Positions 53,248 to 61,582 of a DNA stretch of 64,000 nt are shown piece by piece. This DNA comes from Methylobacterium sp. Leaf465 (lineage in GTDB: Bacteria > Pseudomonadota > Alphaproteobacteria > Rhizobiales > Beijerinckiaceae): contig NZ_LMRA01000001.1 in assembly GCF_001424705.1 (NCBI RefSeq), forward strand, positions 89,608-153,607. The letters are read 5' to 3'. The position numbers were made by a program, and so were the translations under genes. The notes below the pieces were generated by a model. That model worked only from the letters and a program-made list of their open reading frames with translations, ran no database searches and had not been told where the DNA came from. Position 1 is the stretch's first letter, and every line of letters begins with the position of its first letter.

Positions 53248-55491
53248 TCAGCCGTTGACGCGTTCGACCTTGTTCACGGTCCGCTTTCCGCGAAGCTCAG
53301 AGATGATGGCGTTCAGGTGCTTCAGGTCCCAGACCGAGAGATCGATGACGATCTGGGTGAAATCCTGCGTCTTCCGCTTCATCGAAACATTGTCGATATT
53401 GCCGTCATGATCGGCGATCACCTGAGCAATCTGTGCGAGGACGCCGGGCTCGTTGATCGATTGCAGGGCGAGACGTGCCGGAAAGCGCTCGCTCGTCCCG
53501 GCCTCGACGTCCCAGCGCACATCGAGCCAGCGATCGGGCTCGTTGTCGAAATCGGCGAGGGCAGCCGACTGGATCGGGTAGATCGTGACGCCGACGCCCG
53601 ACGTCAGGATACCGACGATGCGGTCGCCCGGAACAGCACCACCGTTGGGCGCAAAGCTGACCGGCAGGTCGCTGTCGAGACCGCGGATCGGAATCCCGTC
53701 CGAGCGGCCATGCTCCGCGCTTCGCCCCTCCGGGAAGGTCAGCCGCATGGTCTGATCCTTGGACAGGCTGAGGCGCCCGGCTCCGTCGGTCGAGGTCGGC
53801 TGCGGCAGGGGTGCCGGGGCACCGCGGCGCTCGTCCTTGTAGTCCGGATAGACCGCCCGCACGACATCGCCCGAGAACATCTCGCCCCGTCCGACGGCGG
53901 CGAAGACATCTTCGGTACTCTGACGAGCGAGACGGGGCAGCGCCCCGCGGAGCTTATCCTCCGAAAAGCTCTTGGCCGCCCGCTCGAAGGCACGATCGAG
54001 GATCTGGCGCCCGAGGCCCGCATATTGGCGCCGGACGGCCGAGCGGGTCGCGCGCCGGATCGCCGAACGCGCCTTGCCGGTCACCACCAGGGATTCCCAC
54101 GCAGCAGGCGGCGAAGCGCCGTCCGACCGGGCGATCTCGACCTCGTCGCCATTGACGAGTTCGTGCAGCAGCGGTGCCATGCGGCCGTTGATCTTGGCAC
54201 CCACCGCCGAGTTCCCAACGTCGGTATGGACGGCGTAGGCGAAATCGATCGGGGTCGCCCCGCGGGGGAGGGCGATCAGGCGACCCTTCGGTGTGAAACA
54301 GAACACCTGGTCCTGGAAGAGTTCGAGCTTGGTGTGCTCCAGGAATTCTTCGGGGCTGTCGCCCTCGGCCAGGAGTTCGATGGTTCGACGCAGCCATTGG
54401 TAGGCGCCGCTCTCGGTCGCGAGACGCGGGTGTCCACCGCCGATCTCGTCCTTGCCGCCGCTCTCCTTGTAGTGGGCGTGCGCCGCGATGCCGTACTCGG
54501 CGATCTCGTCCATGGCCGCCGTGCGGATCTGCAGCTCGACGCGCTGGCTCTTCGGGCCGATCACCGTGGTGTGGATCGAACGGTAGTCGTTCTGCTTCGG
54601 CGTCGAGATGTAGTCCTTGTACCGGCCTGGGACCATCGGCCAGCTCGTGTGCACGACACCGAGAGCGCCGTAGCAATCGGCCAGGGTCTCGACCACGACA
54701 CGGAAGCCGAAAATGTCGGACAACTGCTCGAAGGCGACCGACTTGCGCTCCATCTTGGCCGAGATGGAGTAAGGCCGCTTCTGCCGCCCCGTGACGACGG
54801 CTTTGATGTCCTGGGCCGCGAGCTTGGCGGTCAGGTCATGCTCGATGCTCTCGACGAGGCGTTCCGACTTGGCGGAGAGGTCGGACAGCCGCTGGGCGAT
54901 GGTGGCGTAGATCTCCGGCTTGAGGTTGCGGAGCGCGAGATCCTCGAGTTCCTCGCGCAACTCCTGCATGCCCATCCGCCCGGCGAGCGGCGCATAGATG
55001 TCGAGGGTCTCCTGTGCGATCCGCTCGCGCTTGTCCGCCCGCATGTGGTGGAGTGTGCGCATGTTGTGCAAGCGGTCGGCGAGCTTGACGAGCAGCACCC
55101 GGACATCGGCCGCCACCGCCAGGAGCAGCTTGCGGAAATTCTCCCCCTGCGCCGCCCGCTTGGACACGAGGTCGAGGCGCTTCAGCTTGGTCAGGCCGTC
55201 CACCAGGGCACCGATCTCCGGGCTGAAAAGCTCGCGGATCTCGTCCAGGGTAGCCGCCGTATCCTCCACGGTGTCGTGCAGAACGGCCGCCACGATCGTG
55301 GCATCGTCGAGCCGGAGGTCGGTGAGGATCGCGGCGACTTCGAGGGGGTGGGCGAAGAAAGGGTCCCCGGAGGCCCGTTTCTGCGTGCCGTGGGCGCGCA
55401 TGGCGTAGACGTAGGCGCGGTTCAGCAGGGCCTCGTTCGCGGCGGGATTGTAGCGCTTCACCCGCTCGACAAGTTCGTATTGGCGCATCAT
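53248..55491 (-). CDS. rsh: Bifunctional (p)ppGpp synthase/hydrolase RSH
   Basis: The 747-residue single RelA/SpoT homologue starts at ATG 55491 (MMRQYELVERVKRYNPAAN). The HD hydrolase domain is in the N-terminal quarter, with HPLEVAAILTDLRLDDATIVAAVLHDTVEDT and the RLHNMRTL helix. The synthetase domain is around GRYKDYISTPKQNDYRSIHT and RVELQIRTAAMDEIAEYGIAAH. The TGS domain starts near FTPKGRLIALPRGATPIDFAY. The C-terminal ACT domain has VLAQIAQVIADHDGNIDNVSMK. Both activities look intact, as expected of the sole RSH in Rhizobiales. It lies downstream of rpoZ after a terminator. Confidence 0.97.
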   Translation of the reverse strand: MMRQYELVERVKRYNPAANEALLNRAYVYAMRAHGTQKRASGDPFFAHPLEVAAILTDLRLDDATIVAAVLHDTVEDTAATLDEIRELFSPEIGALVDGLTKLKRLDLVSKRAAQGENFRKLLLAVAADVRVLLVKLADRLHNMRTLHHMRADKRERIAQETLDIYAPLAGRMGMQELREELEDLALRNLKPEIYATIAQRLSDLSAKSERLVESIEHDLTAKLAAQDIKAVVTGRQKRPYSISAKMERKSVAFEQLSDIFGFRVVVETLADCYGALGVVHTSWPMVPGRYKDYISTPKQNDYRSIHTTVIGPKSQRVELQIRTAAMDEIAEYGIAAHAHYKESGGKDEIGGGHPRLATESGAYQWLRRTIELLAEGDSPEEFLEHTKLELFQDQVFCFTPKGRLIALPRGATPIDFAYAVHTDVGNSAVGAKINGRMAPLLHELVNGDEVEIARSDGASPPAAWESLVVTGKARSAIRRATRSAVRRQYAGLGRQILDRAFERAAKSFSEDKLRGALPRLARQSTEDVFAAVGRGEMFSGDVVRAVYPDYKDERRGAPAPLPQPTSTDGAGRLSLSKDQTMRLTFPEGRSAEHGRSDGIPIRGLDSDLPVSFAPNGGAVPGDRIVGILTSGVGVTIYPIQSAALADFDNEPDRWLDVRWDVEAGTSERFPARLALQSINEPGVLAQIAQVIADHDGNIDNVSMKRKTQDFTQIVIDLSVWDLKHLNAIISELRGKRTVNKVERVNG

Positions 55492-55618
55492 CCGCCGGAA
55501 GACCCTTTCACGCGCGACGGCCCCGGTGCCGGATCCGTTCCCATGATGTGTCCCGCATCGCACGCGGGCACGCCAGCCCCACGGCGTCGCATCGGCCGCG
55601 ATTCCGGGGTCCCGAGAC

Positions 55619-55644
55619 GAAAAAACCCGGCGCAGCGGCCGGGT
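55619..55644 (-). terminator. Rho-independent terminator after rpoZ
   Basis: On the minus strand, ACCCGGC, a 6-base loop, GCCGGGT and then a T-run of about six. It lies 32 bases beyond the rpoZ stop and before rsh. Confidence 0.8.
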
Positions 55645-55675
55645 CCTTCATCGGATCTGGGGGATCGACGATGGC

Positions 55676-56086
55676 CTACTCGGCCTCGTCGTCCGTCTCG
55701 GTGGGCGGCGCCAGGTTCTCGAGGCCGCGTAGCAAGTCTTCTTCGCTCATGCGATCGAACTGGACGGCGCTGTCGTCGCTGGAGGAGGGGGGGGCGACGG
55801 CGGCAGCGGCCGGCGAGCTCGACAGCAGCGGCACGGTCTCGGCCTCCGGCTCGTCGACCTCGACGTACTTCTGCATCGAGTGGATGAGCTGCTCTTTCAG
55901 GTCGTCCGCGGTGATCGTCTCGTCGCCGATCTCGCGCAGGGCGCAGACGGGGTTCTTGTCGCGGTCGCGATCGATCGTCAGCGGCGCGCCGGCGGCGAGC
56001 AGGCGAGCGCGGTGGCTGGCCAGCAGAACCAGCTCGAAGCGGTTCTCGACCTTGTCGATGCAGTCTTCAACGGTGACGCGAGCCAT
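55676..56086 (-). CDS. rpoZ: RNA polymerase omega subunit
   Basis: The 136-residue product starts [34 protein letters not shown], the highly conserved omega N-terminus, and continues through [16 protein letters not shown]. The C-terminal extension is acidic and Ser/Ala-rich, as in other alphaproteobacteria. Omega stabilises RNA polymerase and helps ppGpp binding. The ATG at 56086 is fixed by the N-terminal match, while a longer frame to 56260 is not. It lies upstream of rsh, the usual alphaproteobacterial order, but a terminator separates them. Confidence 0.97.
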   Translation of the reverse strand: MARVTVEDCIDKVENRFELVLLASHRARLLAAGAPLTIDRDRDKNPVCALREIGDETITADDLKEQLIHSMQKYVEVDEPEAETVPLLSSSPAAAAVAPPSSSDDSAVQFDRMSEEDLLRGLENLAPPTETDDEAE

Positions 56087-56317
56087 GGCGGACGGCTCCT
56101 TCCTCGGACGGAATTTCTGGGCTGAGCCCGCCTCATACACCCCTTGACGCCGGGCAACAAGCGCTGCGGCGGGTCTATCCCGTTGCGCACGTTCGGCGAT
56201 CCTCCGGCAATCCCCTTCTGCGGTCCCGCATAACGCCTCAGCGACGCGGTGCTGCGGCACGGTTTAGAAGATCCGGGCGCGGCGGTGCATCGGCCGGGCG
56301 AGGGGGGATATTCCACA

Positions 56318-57040
56318 ATGACCACGATACTCAGTCGTCGCAGCCTGCTCGGCTGTGGATGCCGGCTCGGGGCCGGATGCTTCGCGGCCACGGCGTTGCC
56401 GACCCTCGCCTTCGCCGCGGCGCCATCGACCAAGAAGACGACCCTGACCGCCGACCAGGCGCTGGAGGCCCTGAAGGAAGGCAACCGCCTCTACCAGACC
56501 GACAGCCCTGTCCGCGCGGTCCAGGGTCGCGAGCGCCGGATCGAGATCGCGCTGGGCCAGACCCCGTTCGTGGTGCTGGTGAGCTGCTCAGATTCGCGCG
56601 TGTCGCCGGAGATCCTGTTCGGGCGCGGCCTCGGCGAGCTGTTCATTGTGCGCAACGCCGGCAATTGCGTCGACACCGCCGCTTTGGGCTCCATCGAGTA
56701 CGGCGTCTCGCAGCTCGGCGTGCCCCTGGTGCTGGTGATGGGCCACAGCCGCTGCGGCGCGGTGGAAGCGGCGATCGACGTCGTCCAGAACAACACCGTC
56801 TTTCCGGGTTCGATCGGCCGGATGATCGAGCCGATCGTGCCCGCGGTACTGTCGCAGCGCGACAAGCCCGGCGACTTCACCGAGAACTGCGTGCGCGCCA
56901 ACGTCAACCGGGTGGTGGAGCGCCTGCGCAGCGCTTCGGAGCCGTCGCTCCTCGATCCCCTGAAGGCCGGCAAGCTTCGGATCGTCGGAGCCTCTTACAG
57001 CCTCGATTCCGGCACGGTCGACTTCTTCAACGAGGGGTAG
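56318..57040 (+). CDS. Beta-carbonic anhydrase with a twin-arginine signal
   Basis: The 240-residue product has zinc ligands C90, H143 and C146, plus D92 of the catalytic dyad, in LVSCSDSRVSPEIL and VMGHSRCGAVEAA. It interconverts CO2 and bicarbonate. The N-terminus MTTILSRRSLLGCGCRLGAG contains SRRSLLG, matching the Tat consensus, then a hydrophobic stretch and LAFAAAP. Export as a folded enzyme to the periplasm is therefore predicted; beta-class enzymes are more often cytosolic. AGGGGGG lies 8-17 bases before the ATG. It is close upstream of fabD but the gap of 117 bases makes co-transcription uncertain. Confidence 0.93.
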   Translation: MTTILSRRSLLGCGCRLGAGCFAATALPTLAFAAAPSTKKTTLTADQALEALKEGNRLYQTDSPVRAVQGRERRIEIALGQTPFVVLVSCSDSRVSPEILFGRGLGELFIVRNAGNCVDTAALGSIEYGVSQLGVPLVLVMGHSRCGAVEAAIDVVQNNTVFPGSIGRMIEPIVPAVLSQRDKPGDFTENCVRANVNRVVERLRSASEPSLLDPLKAGKLRIVGASYSLDSGTVDFFNEG

Positions 57041-57157
57041 GGCGCCCGGCCTCGCTGCGGTGCCATGTTGACACAGGTGGCGGGCGGTGCGACTGCGCCG
57101 CCCTTCCTGTCCCGGGCCGAGCCTCTCGGGGCGACCCGGCACGACGAGGACTTCACC

Positions 57158-58099
57158 ATGGCGCGCGCTTGCATCTTCCCCGGCCAGGGCAGTCAGGCCG
57201 TCGGCATGGGACGGGCGCTGGCCGAACACTTCCATCAGGCCCGCGACGTGTTCGCGGAGGTCGACGAGGCCCTGGGCCAGCCGCTCTCCCGCCTGATGTT
57301 CGAGGGCCCGGTGGAGGAGCTGACCCTCACCGCCAACGCCCAGCCCGCCTTGATGGCTGCGAGCCTCGCGACCCTGCGGGTGCTGGAGGCCGAGCGCGGC
57401 CTCGACCTGAAGCGGGACGTCGCCTGCGTGGCCGGCCATTCCCTGGGCGAGTATACGGCCTTGTGCGCCGCCGGCACCTTCTCCATCGCGGACGCCGCCC
57501 GGTTGCTGCGCATCCGCGGCACCGCCATGCAGGACGCGGTGGCGCCCGGGGCCGGCGCCATGGCGGCCTTGATCGGGGCCGATGCCGAGACCGCGCAGGC
57601 GATCGCCGCGGAGGCCGCCGAGGGCGCGGTCTGCGAGGTGGCCAACGACAACGGCGGCGGCCAGGTGGTGCTTTCCGGCGACAAGGCGGCGGTCGAGCGG
57701 GCCGTGGCCCTGGCCCCGGGGCGGGGGATCAAGCGCGCGGTCCTGCTCAACGTCTCGGCCCCGTTTCACTGCTCGCTGATGGCGCCGGCCGCCGCTCGTA
57801 TGCAGAGAGCACTTGTCGAGGTCGCGATGCACAGCCCCGTGGTGCCGGTCTACGCCAACGTGCTGGCCGCGCCCCTCACCGATCCGGTCGCGATTCGCGA
57901 GGCCCTGGTCGCCCAGGTCACCGGAACCGTGCGCTGGCGCGACTGCGTCGCCGCCATGGCGGCCGCCGGAATCGACCAGTTCACCGAGATCGGCACCGGC
58001 AAGGTGCTCACCGGACTCGTCAAGCGGATCGCCGCCGGCGCGTCGGCGAGCGCGGTCGGCACCCCCGACGACATCGCCGCGTTCCCTGCCTTCGGCTGA
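57158..58099 (+). CDS. fabD: Malonyl-CoA:ACP transacylase
   Basis: The 313-residue product loads malonyl groups onto acyl carrier protein. The active-site serine S95 is in VAGHSLGEYTALCAAG. The oxyanion-loop sequence FPGQGSQAVGMG is at the start, and the catalytic histidine lies in SAPFHCSLM. The ATG at 57158 gives MARACIFPGQGSQ, the normal family start; an extended in-frame start at 57065 is not supported. fabG follows after 16 bases, then acpP and fabF, forming the type II fatty-acid synthesis cluster. Confidence 0.97.
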   Translation: MARACIFPGQGSQAVGMGRALAEHFHQARDVFAEVDEALGQPLSRLMFEGPVEELTLTANAQPALMAASLATLRVLEAERGLDLKRDVACVAGHSLGEYTALCAAGTFSIADAARLLRIRGTAMQDAVAPGAGAMAALIGADAETAQAIAAEAAEGAVCEVANDNGGGQVVLSGDKAAVERAVALAPGRGIKRAVLLNVSAPFHCSLMAPAAARMQRALVEVAMHSPVVPVYANVLAAPLTDPVAIREALVAQVTGTVRWRDCVAAMAAAGIDQFTEIGTGKVLTGLVKRIAAGASASAVGTPDDIAAFPAFG

Positions 58100-58115
58100 A
58101 CCTCGAGGAAAGCCC

Positions 58116-58856
58116 ATGTTCGACCTGACCGGCCGCAAGGCCCTCGTCACCGGCGCCACCGGCGGCCTCGGCGGCGCCATCGCCCGGGGGCTGCACGCGC
58201 AGGGCGCAACCCTCGCCATCTCGGGCACGCGCCAGGCGGCCCTGGAGGCCTTCGCGGCCGAGCTCGGGGGTGAGCGAATCCACGTCGTGCCGGGCGACCT
58301 CTCCGACAAGGCCTCGGTGGAGGCCCTCGTGCCGGCGGCGGAGGCGGCGCTGGGCGGCCTCGACATCCTGGTGAACAATGCCGGCATCACCCGCGACAAC
58401 CTCGTGCTGCGCATGAAGGACGAGGAGTGGGACGCGGTGATCGCCGTCAACCTCTCGGCGGCGTTCCGGCTGTCGCGGGCGGCCGTGAAGGGCATGATGA
58501 AGCGCCGCCATGGCCGCATCGTGAACATCGGCTCGGTGGTGGGCGCCACCGGCAATCCGGGCCAGGTCAACTACGCCGCCGCCAAGGCGGGCCTGGTGGG
58601 CATGACCAAGGCCCTGGCGGCCGAGGTCGCCACCCGCAACCTCACGGTCAACTGCATCGCGCCGGGCTTCATCACCTCGCCGATGACCGACGCGCTGAAC
58701 GAGAAGCAGCGCGAGGGCATCCTCGGCCGCGTTCCCATGGGGCGGCTGGGCACCGGCACCGACATCGCCGCCGCCGCGATCTACCTCGCCTCCGACGAGG
58801 CCGCCTACGTCACCGGCCAGACCCTGCACGTGAATGGCGGCATGGCCATGTATTGA
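58116..58856 (+). CDS. fabG: 3-oxoacyl-ACP reductase
   Basis: The 246-residue classical SDR reduces 3-ketoacyl-ACP with NADPH. The cofactor motif is VTGATGGLGGAIARGL, NNAGITRDNLVLRMKDEEW is near residue 90, and the catalytic YxxxK is in QVNYAAAKAGLVG with the preceding Ser in NIGSVVG. It is complete and 16 bases downstream of fabD. A hairpin directly follows the stop. Confidence 0.97.
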   Translation: MFDLTGRKALVTGATGGLGGAIARGLHAQGATLAISGTRQAALEAFAAELGGERIHVVPGDLSDKASVEALVPAAEAALGGLDILVNNAGITRDNLVLRMKDEEWDAVIAVNLSAAFRLSRAAVKGMMKRRHGRIVNIGSVVGATGNPGQVNYAAAKAGLVGMTKALAAEVATRNLTVNCIAPGFITSPMTDALNEKQREGILGRVPMGRLGTGTDIAAAAIYLASDEAAYVTGQTLHVNGGMAMY

Positions 58857-58870
58857 GGGGTTCTGACCCC
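58857..58870 (+). terminator. Short hairpin after fabG
   Basis: GGGGT-TCTG-ACCCC starts immediately after the fabG stop. It is short but GC-rich and lies ahead of the 374-base gap to acpP, so it may partially terminate fabDG transcripts. Confidence 0.4.
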
Positions 58871-59230
58871 CGGTTTCGCTGCGGCGCACAGACCAAAAAA
58901 CAGGCGATTGGCTCGAAAAGGCCACACCGATGAACGGGTTGTGAACAGCCTCTCGCCAGCGTCGGAACCCTGTGTTAACACCCCGGCTGCCGTGCGAGGG
59001 GGGTGCCGATTCAGCGTGTTGCGGAGGTTTGAAAAACGTGGGTCACTGACTGGACAAGTCCGGTGACTTGCCCGAAACGCGCGATCGAACACACCGGCCG
59101 CTCCATCCGAACAGGTCGTCCCGGGACGGGACGGCGGCCACGGCACCTTCACCGACCTTCCACCAGCAAGTCTCTTCACCCACAAGATCCTTGCACCATC
59201 ACGACCTTGAAGAGCTAAGGACCAAGACCG
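58871..59230 (+). promoter_or_regulatory. Upstream region of acpP
   Basis: No gene lies in these 360 bases. A GTCAC...GGAC-AA-GTCC...GTGAC arrangement at 59042-59067 is a partly symmetrical palindrome and could be an operator. The last 15 bases before the ATG (TAAGGACCAAGACCG) contain an AGGA ribosome-binding site. acpP is normally expressed very strongly, so a promoter must lie here, but I could not place it with confidence. Confidence 0.5.
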
Positions 59231-59467
59231 ATGAGCGATATCGCTGAGCGCGTGAAGAAGATCGTTGTCGAGCACCTCGGCGTGGAGCCGGAGAAGGTGG
59301 TCGAGGGCGCGAACTTCATCGATGATCTCGGCGCCGACAGCCTCGACACCGTCGAGCTCGTGATGGCGTTCGAGGAAGAGTTCAACGTCGAGATCCCCGA
59401 CGACGCCGCCGAGACCATCCAGACGGTCGGCGATGCGGTGAAGTTCCTCGAGAAGAACTCCGCTTAA
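59231..59467 (+). CDS. acpP: Acyl carrier protein
   Basis: The 78-residue ACP is acidic and four-helical. It has the 4'-phosphopantetheine attachment site S37 in [18 protein letters not shown]. It carries growing acyl chains between FabD, FabG and FabF. AGGA lies upstream at good spacing. A 10-bp stem-loop follows it, separating acpP from fabF, which fits its usual much higher transcript level. Confidence 0.98.
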   Translation: MSDIAERVKKIVVEHLGVEPEKVVEGANFIDDLGADSLDTVELVMAFEEEFNVEIPDDAAETIQTVGDAVKFLEKNSA

Positions 59468-59485
59468 GGCCACGGGTCGTGCGTC

Positions 59486-59513
59486 CGCGGGGTCCCCTGA
59501 AACGGACCCCGCG
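59486..59513 (+). terminator. Stem-loop after acpP
   Basis: Perfect 10-bp stem CGCGGGGTCC / GGACCCCGCG with an 8-base loop, 18 bases after the acpP stop and 41 before the fabF start. It probably terminates part of the acpP transcripts. Confidence 0.7.
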
Positions 59514-59554
59514 CGCCATTCGTTGTGATGACAGGACCGGTTCGGGATAGCGCG

Positions 59555-60817
59555 ATGCGTCGGGTAGTGGTGACGGGCTTGGGGATGGTGACGCCGCTGG
59601 CCAGCGGGGTCGAAGCCACCTGGAGCCGGTTGATCGCCGGCGAATCGGCGGCCAAGGTCGTGACGGCGTTCCCCGTCGACGATCTCGCCTGCCGCATCGC
59701 CTGTTCCGTGCCCTTCGGCGACGGCAGCGACGGCAGCTTCAATCCCGACGCCTTCATGGAGGTGAAGGAGCAGCGCAAGGTCGATCCGTTCATCGTCTAC
59801 GCGATGGCGGCCGCCGGCGAGGCCCTGAACGACGCCGACTGGCACCCGACCTCCTACGAAGACCAGTGCGCCACCGGCGTCATGGTCGGCTCCGGCATCG
59901 GCGGCATCGGCGGCATCTACGACGCCTCGGTGACCCTGCACGACAAGGGCCCGCGCCGGATCTCCCCCTTCTTCATTCCCGGCCGCATCATCAATCTGGC
60001 TTCGGGCCAGATCTCGATCGCGCACGGCCTGAAGGGCCCGAACCACGCGGTGGTGACGGCCTGCTCCACCGGCGCCCACGCCATCGGCGACGCGGCCCGG
60101 CTGATCCAGTTCGGCGATGCCGACGTCATGGTGGCGGGCGGCGCCGAATCGCCGGTGAACCGCCTCGCGCTCGCTGGCTTCGCCGCCTGCCGCGCCCTCT
60201 CCACCGGCTTCAACGACGCGCCCACCAAGGCCTCGCGCCCCTACGACCGCGACCGCGACGGCTTCGTCATGGGCGAGGGCGCCGGCGTCGTCGTGCTCGA
60301 GGAATACGAGCACGCCAAGGCCCGCGGCGCCAAGATCTACGCCGAGGTGATCGGCTACGGCCTTACGGGCGACGCCTACCACATCACCTCGCCGGCCCCG
60401 GACGGCGACGGCGCCTTCCGCTGCATGAGCGCCGCCGTGAAGCGCGCCGGCATCCAGGCCAGCGACCTCGACTACATCAACGCCCACGGCACCTCGACGC
60501 CCATGGGCGACGAGCTGGAGCTGAAGGCCGTGGAGCGCCTCCTGGGCGACCACGCCGCCAAGGCCTCGATGTCCTCCACCAAGTCCTCCATCGGCCACCT
60601 CCTCGGCGCCGCCGGCTCCGTGGAAGCGATCTTCTCGATCCTGGCCATCCGCGACGGCATCCTGCCCCCGACCCTCAACCTCGACACCCCCTCCGTCGAG
60701 ACCGCGATCGACCTCGTGCCGCACGAGGCCAAGCGCAAGCGGGTGGATACGGTGCTGTCGAATTCCTTTGGATTTGGTGGGACGAATGCGAGCTTGGTGA
60801 TGCGGCGGGTGGATTGA
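59555..60817 (+). CDS. fabF: 3-oxoacyl-ACP synthase II
   Basis: The 420-residue KAS II elongates acyl-ACP. Starting at ATG 59555 it begins MRRVVVTGLGMVTPLASGV, the typical FabF start; an in-frame start at 59525 adds 10 residues. The catalytic C170 is in VVTACSTGAHAIGDAA. The two histidines are in YINAHGTSTPMGD and SSIGHLLGAAGSVEAIF. The last 50 bases are less GC-rich than the gene body, and the gene borders the AT-rich island that separates it from mltG. Confidence 0.97.
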   Translation: MRRVVVTGLGMVTPLASGVEATWSRLIAGESAAKVVTAFPVDDLACRIACSVPFGDGSDGSFNPDAFMEVKEQRKVDPFIVYAMAAAGEALNDADWHPTSYEDQCATGVMVGSGIGGIGGIYDASVTLHDKGPRRISPFFIPGRIINLASGQISIAHGLKGPNHAVVTACSTGAHAIGDAARLIQFGDADVMVAGGAESPVNRLALAGFAACRALSTGFNDAPTKASRPYDRDRDGFVMGEGAGVVVLEEYEHAKARGAKIYAEVIGYGLTGDAYHITSPAPDGDGAFRCMSAAVKRAGIQASDLDYINAHGTSTPMGDELELKAVERLLGDHAAKASMSSTKSSIGHLLGAAGSVEAIFSILAIRDGILPPTLNLDTPSVETAIDLVPHEAKRKRVDTVLSNSFGFGGTNASLVMRRVD

Positions 60818-60879
60818 AGCTCAAATATTTGGCCTCGCGCTTGAACTATCAAAAGCTCTAGATCGCTACCGCAAAATTG

Positions 60880-61350
60880 TCATCGATCGCATGCTATCAT
60901 AAATATAGATAAAACTTCAAATTCGTGAATATATCCGTAAAACTCAGTTAGAGTTTCTTTCAACTCTGAGACCGATCTAAACCCATCCAATTCCGCGTCG
61001 TCTATATTTAAAGCACCAAAAGTCTTATAGCGCATTCCAGACACCCCAACACAGCCAGCGAAGGCTAAGCTGTCATTGATATCTTTGTCAGCTGTGTAGA
61101 TTGGCAGTTGAGTTGACGAGGGATACTCAACGCACTTTGGGGTATACCGTACAGTAGATTTTTTCTGGCCGAGCCTCACGCCCTCCAAAAATTCTTCGGC
61201 GAGCCGGAAGCGGTCTCTGGAGCGGACCTCCAAGTCTGGATAGAGCTCTACTAGACGAGCCCGAAGAGCAGCTGGATTCGATGCATCTCGCGCAGTGAAA
61301 AACGCCGATGATCTGCAAGCCTGAGGCACGATATAGTTTCCTGTTCGCAT
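60880..61350 (-). CDS. ASCH-domain protein in an AT-rich island
   Basis: The 156-residue product fits the ASCH (PUA-like) superfamily. It has a helix EEFLEGVRLGQKKSTVRY with the RK-x-x-T-like segment K63-T66, then a strand-rich part, then VSGMRYKTFGALNIDDAELDGF and SVSELKETLTEFYG. That last pattern (kTFG-L...A...G...S...eLk) is typical of ASCH. E. coli YqfB, an ASCH protein, hydrolyses N4-acetylcytidine using Lys and Thr in a similar KxxT arrangement. This hints at, but does not prove, such chemistry. The ATG at 61350 has AGGAG almost touching it, so a GTG at 61329 could be the start. Codon use is AT-rich, unlike neighbouring genes. Confidence 0.7.
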   Translation of the reverse strand: MRTGNYIVPQACRSSAFFTARDASNPAALRARLVELYPDLEVRSRDRFRLAEEFLEGVRLGQKKSTVRYTPKCVEYPSSTQLPIYTADKDINDSLAFAGCVGVSGMRYKTFGALNIDDAELDGFRSVSELKETLTEFYGYIHEFEVLSIFMIACDR

Positions 61351-61362
61351 CTCCTGCTTAGA

Positions 61363-61379
61363 TCGAATCTCATTCGATT
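61363..61379 (-). promoter_or_regulatory. Nested palindrome with two GANTC sites upstream of the ASCH gene
   Basis: CGAAT-CTC-ATTCG (61363-61375) and GAATC-TCATTC-GATTC (61364-61379) overlap, 13 bases before the ATG. Both GAATC and GATTC are CcrM-type GANTC methylation sites. It is a plausible operator for autoregulation. Confidence 0.45.
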
Positions 61380-61582
61380 CTCAATATGACTCTCTGAAGC
61401 TTTTTGCTGATCCACAACAAAGCAGTTTGGGCCTGTGCGGACCGGGAATTAAGTCCACTTTCAGAATACTTTTCATCAAAATTTTATTTGTGAACGCATG
61501 CCTCCTTTGAAAACGCTCATTTGTACGAGTAAATTAACATAGAAGTCCCAAGAAATAATTCCTGAAAGATGACGGAGATTGA

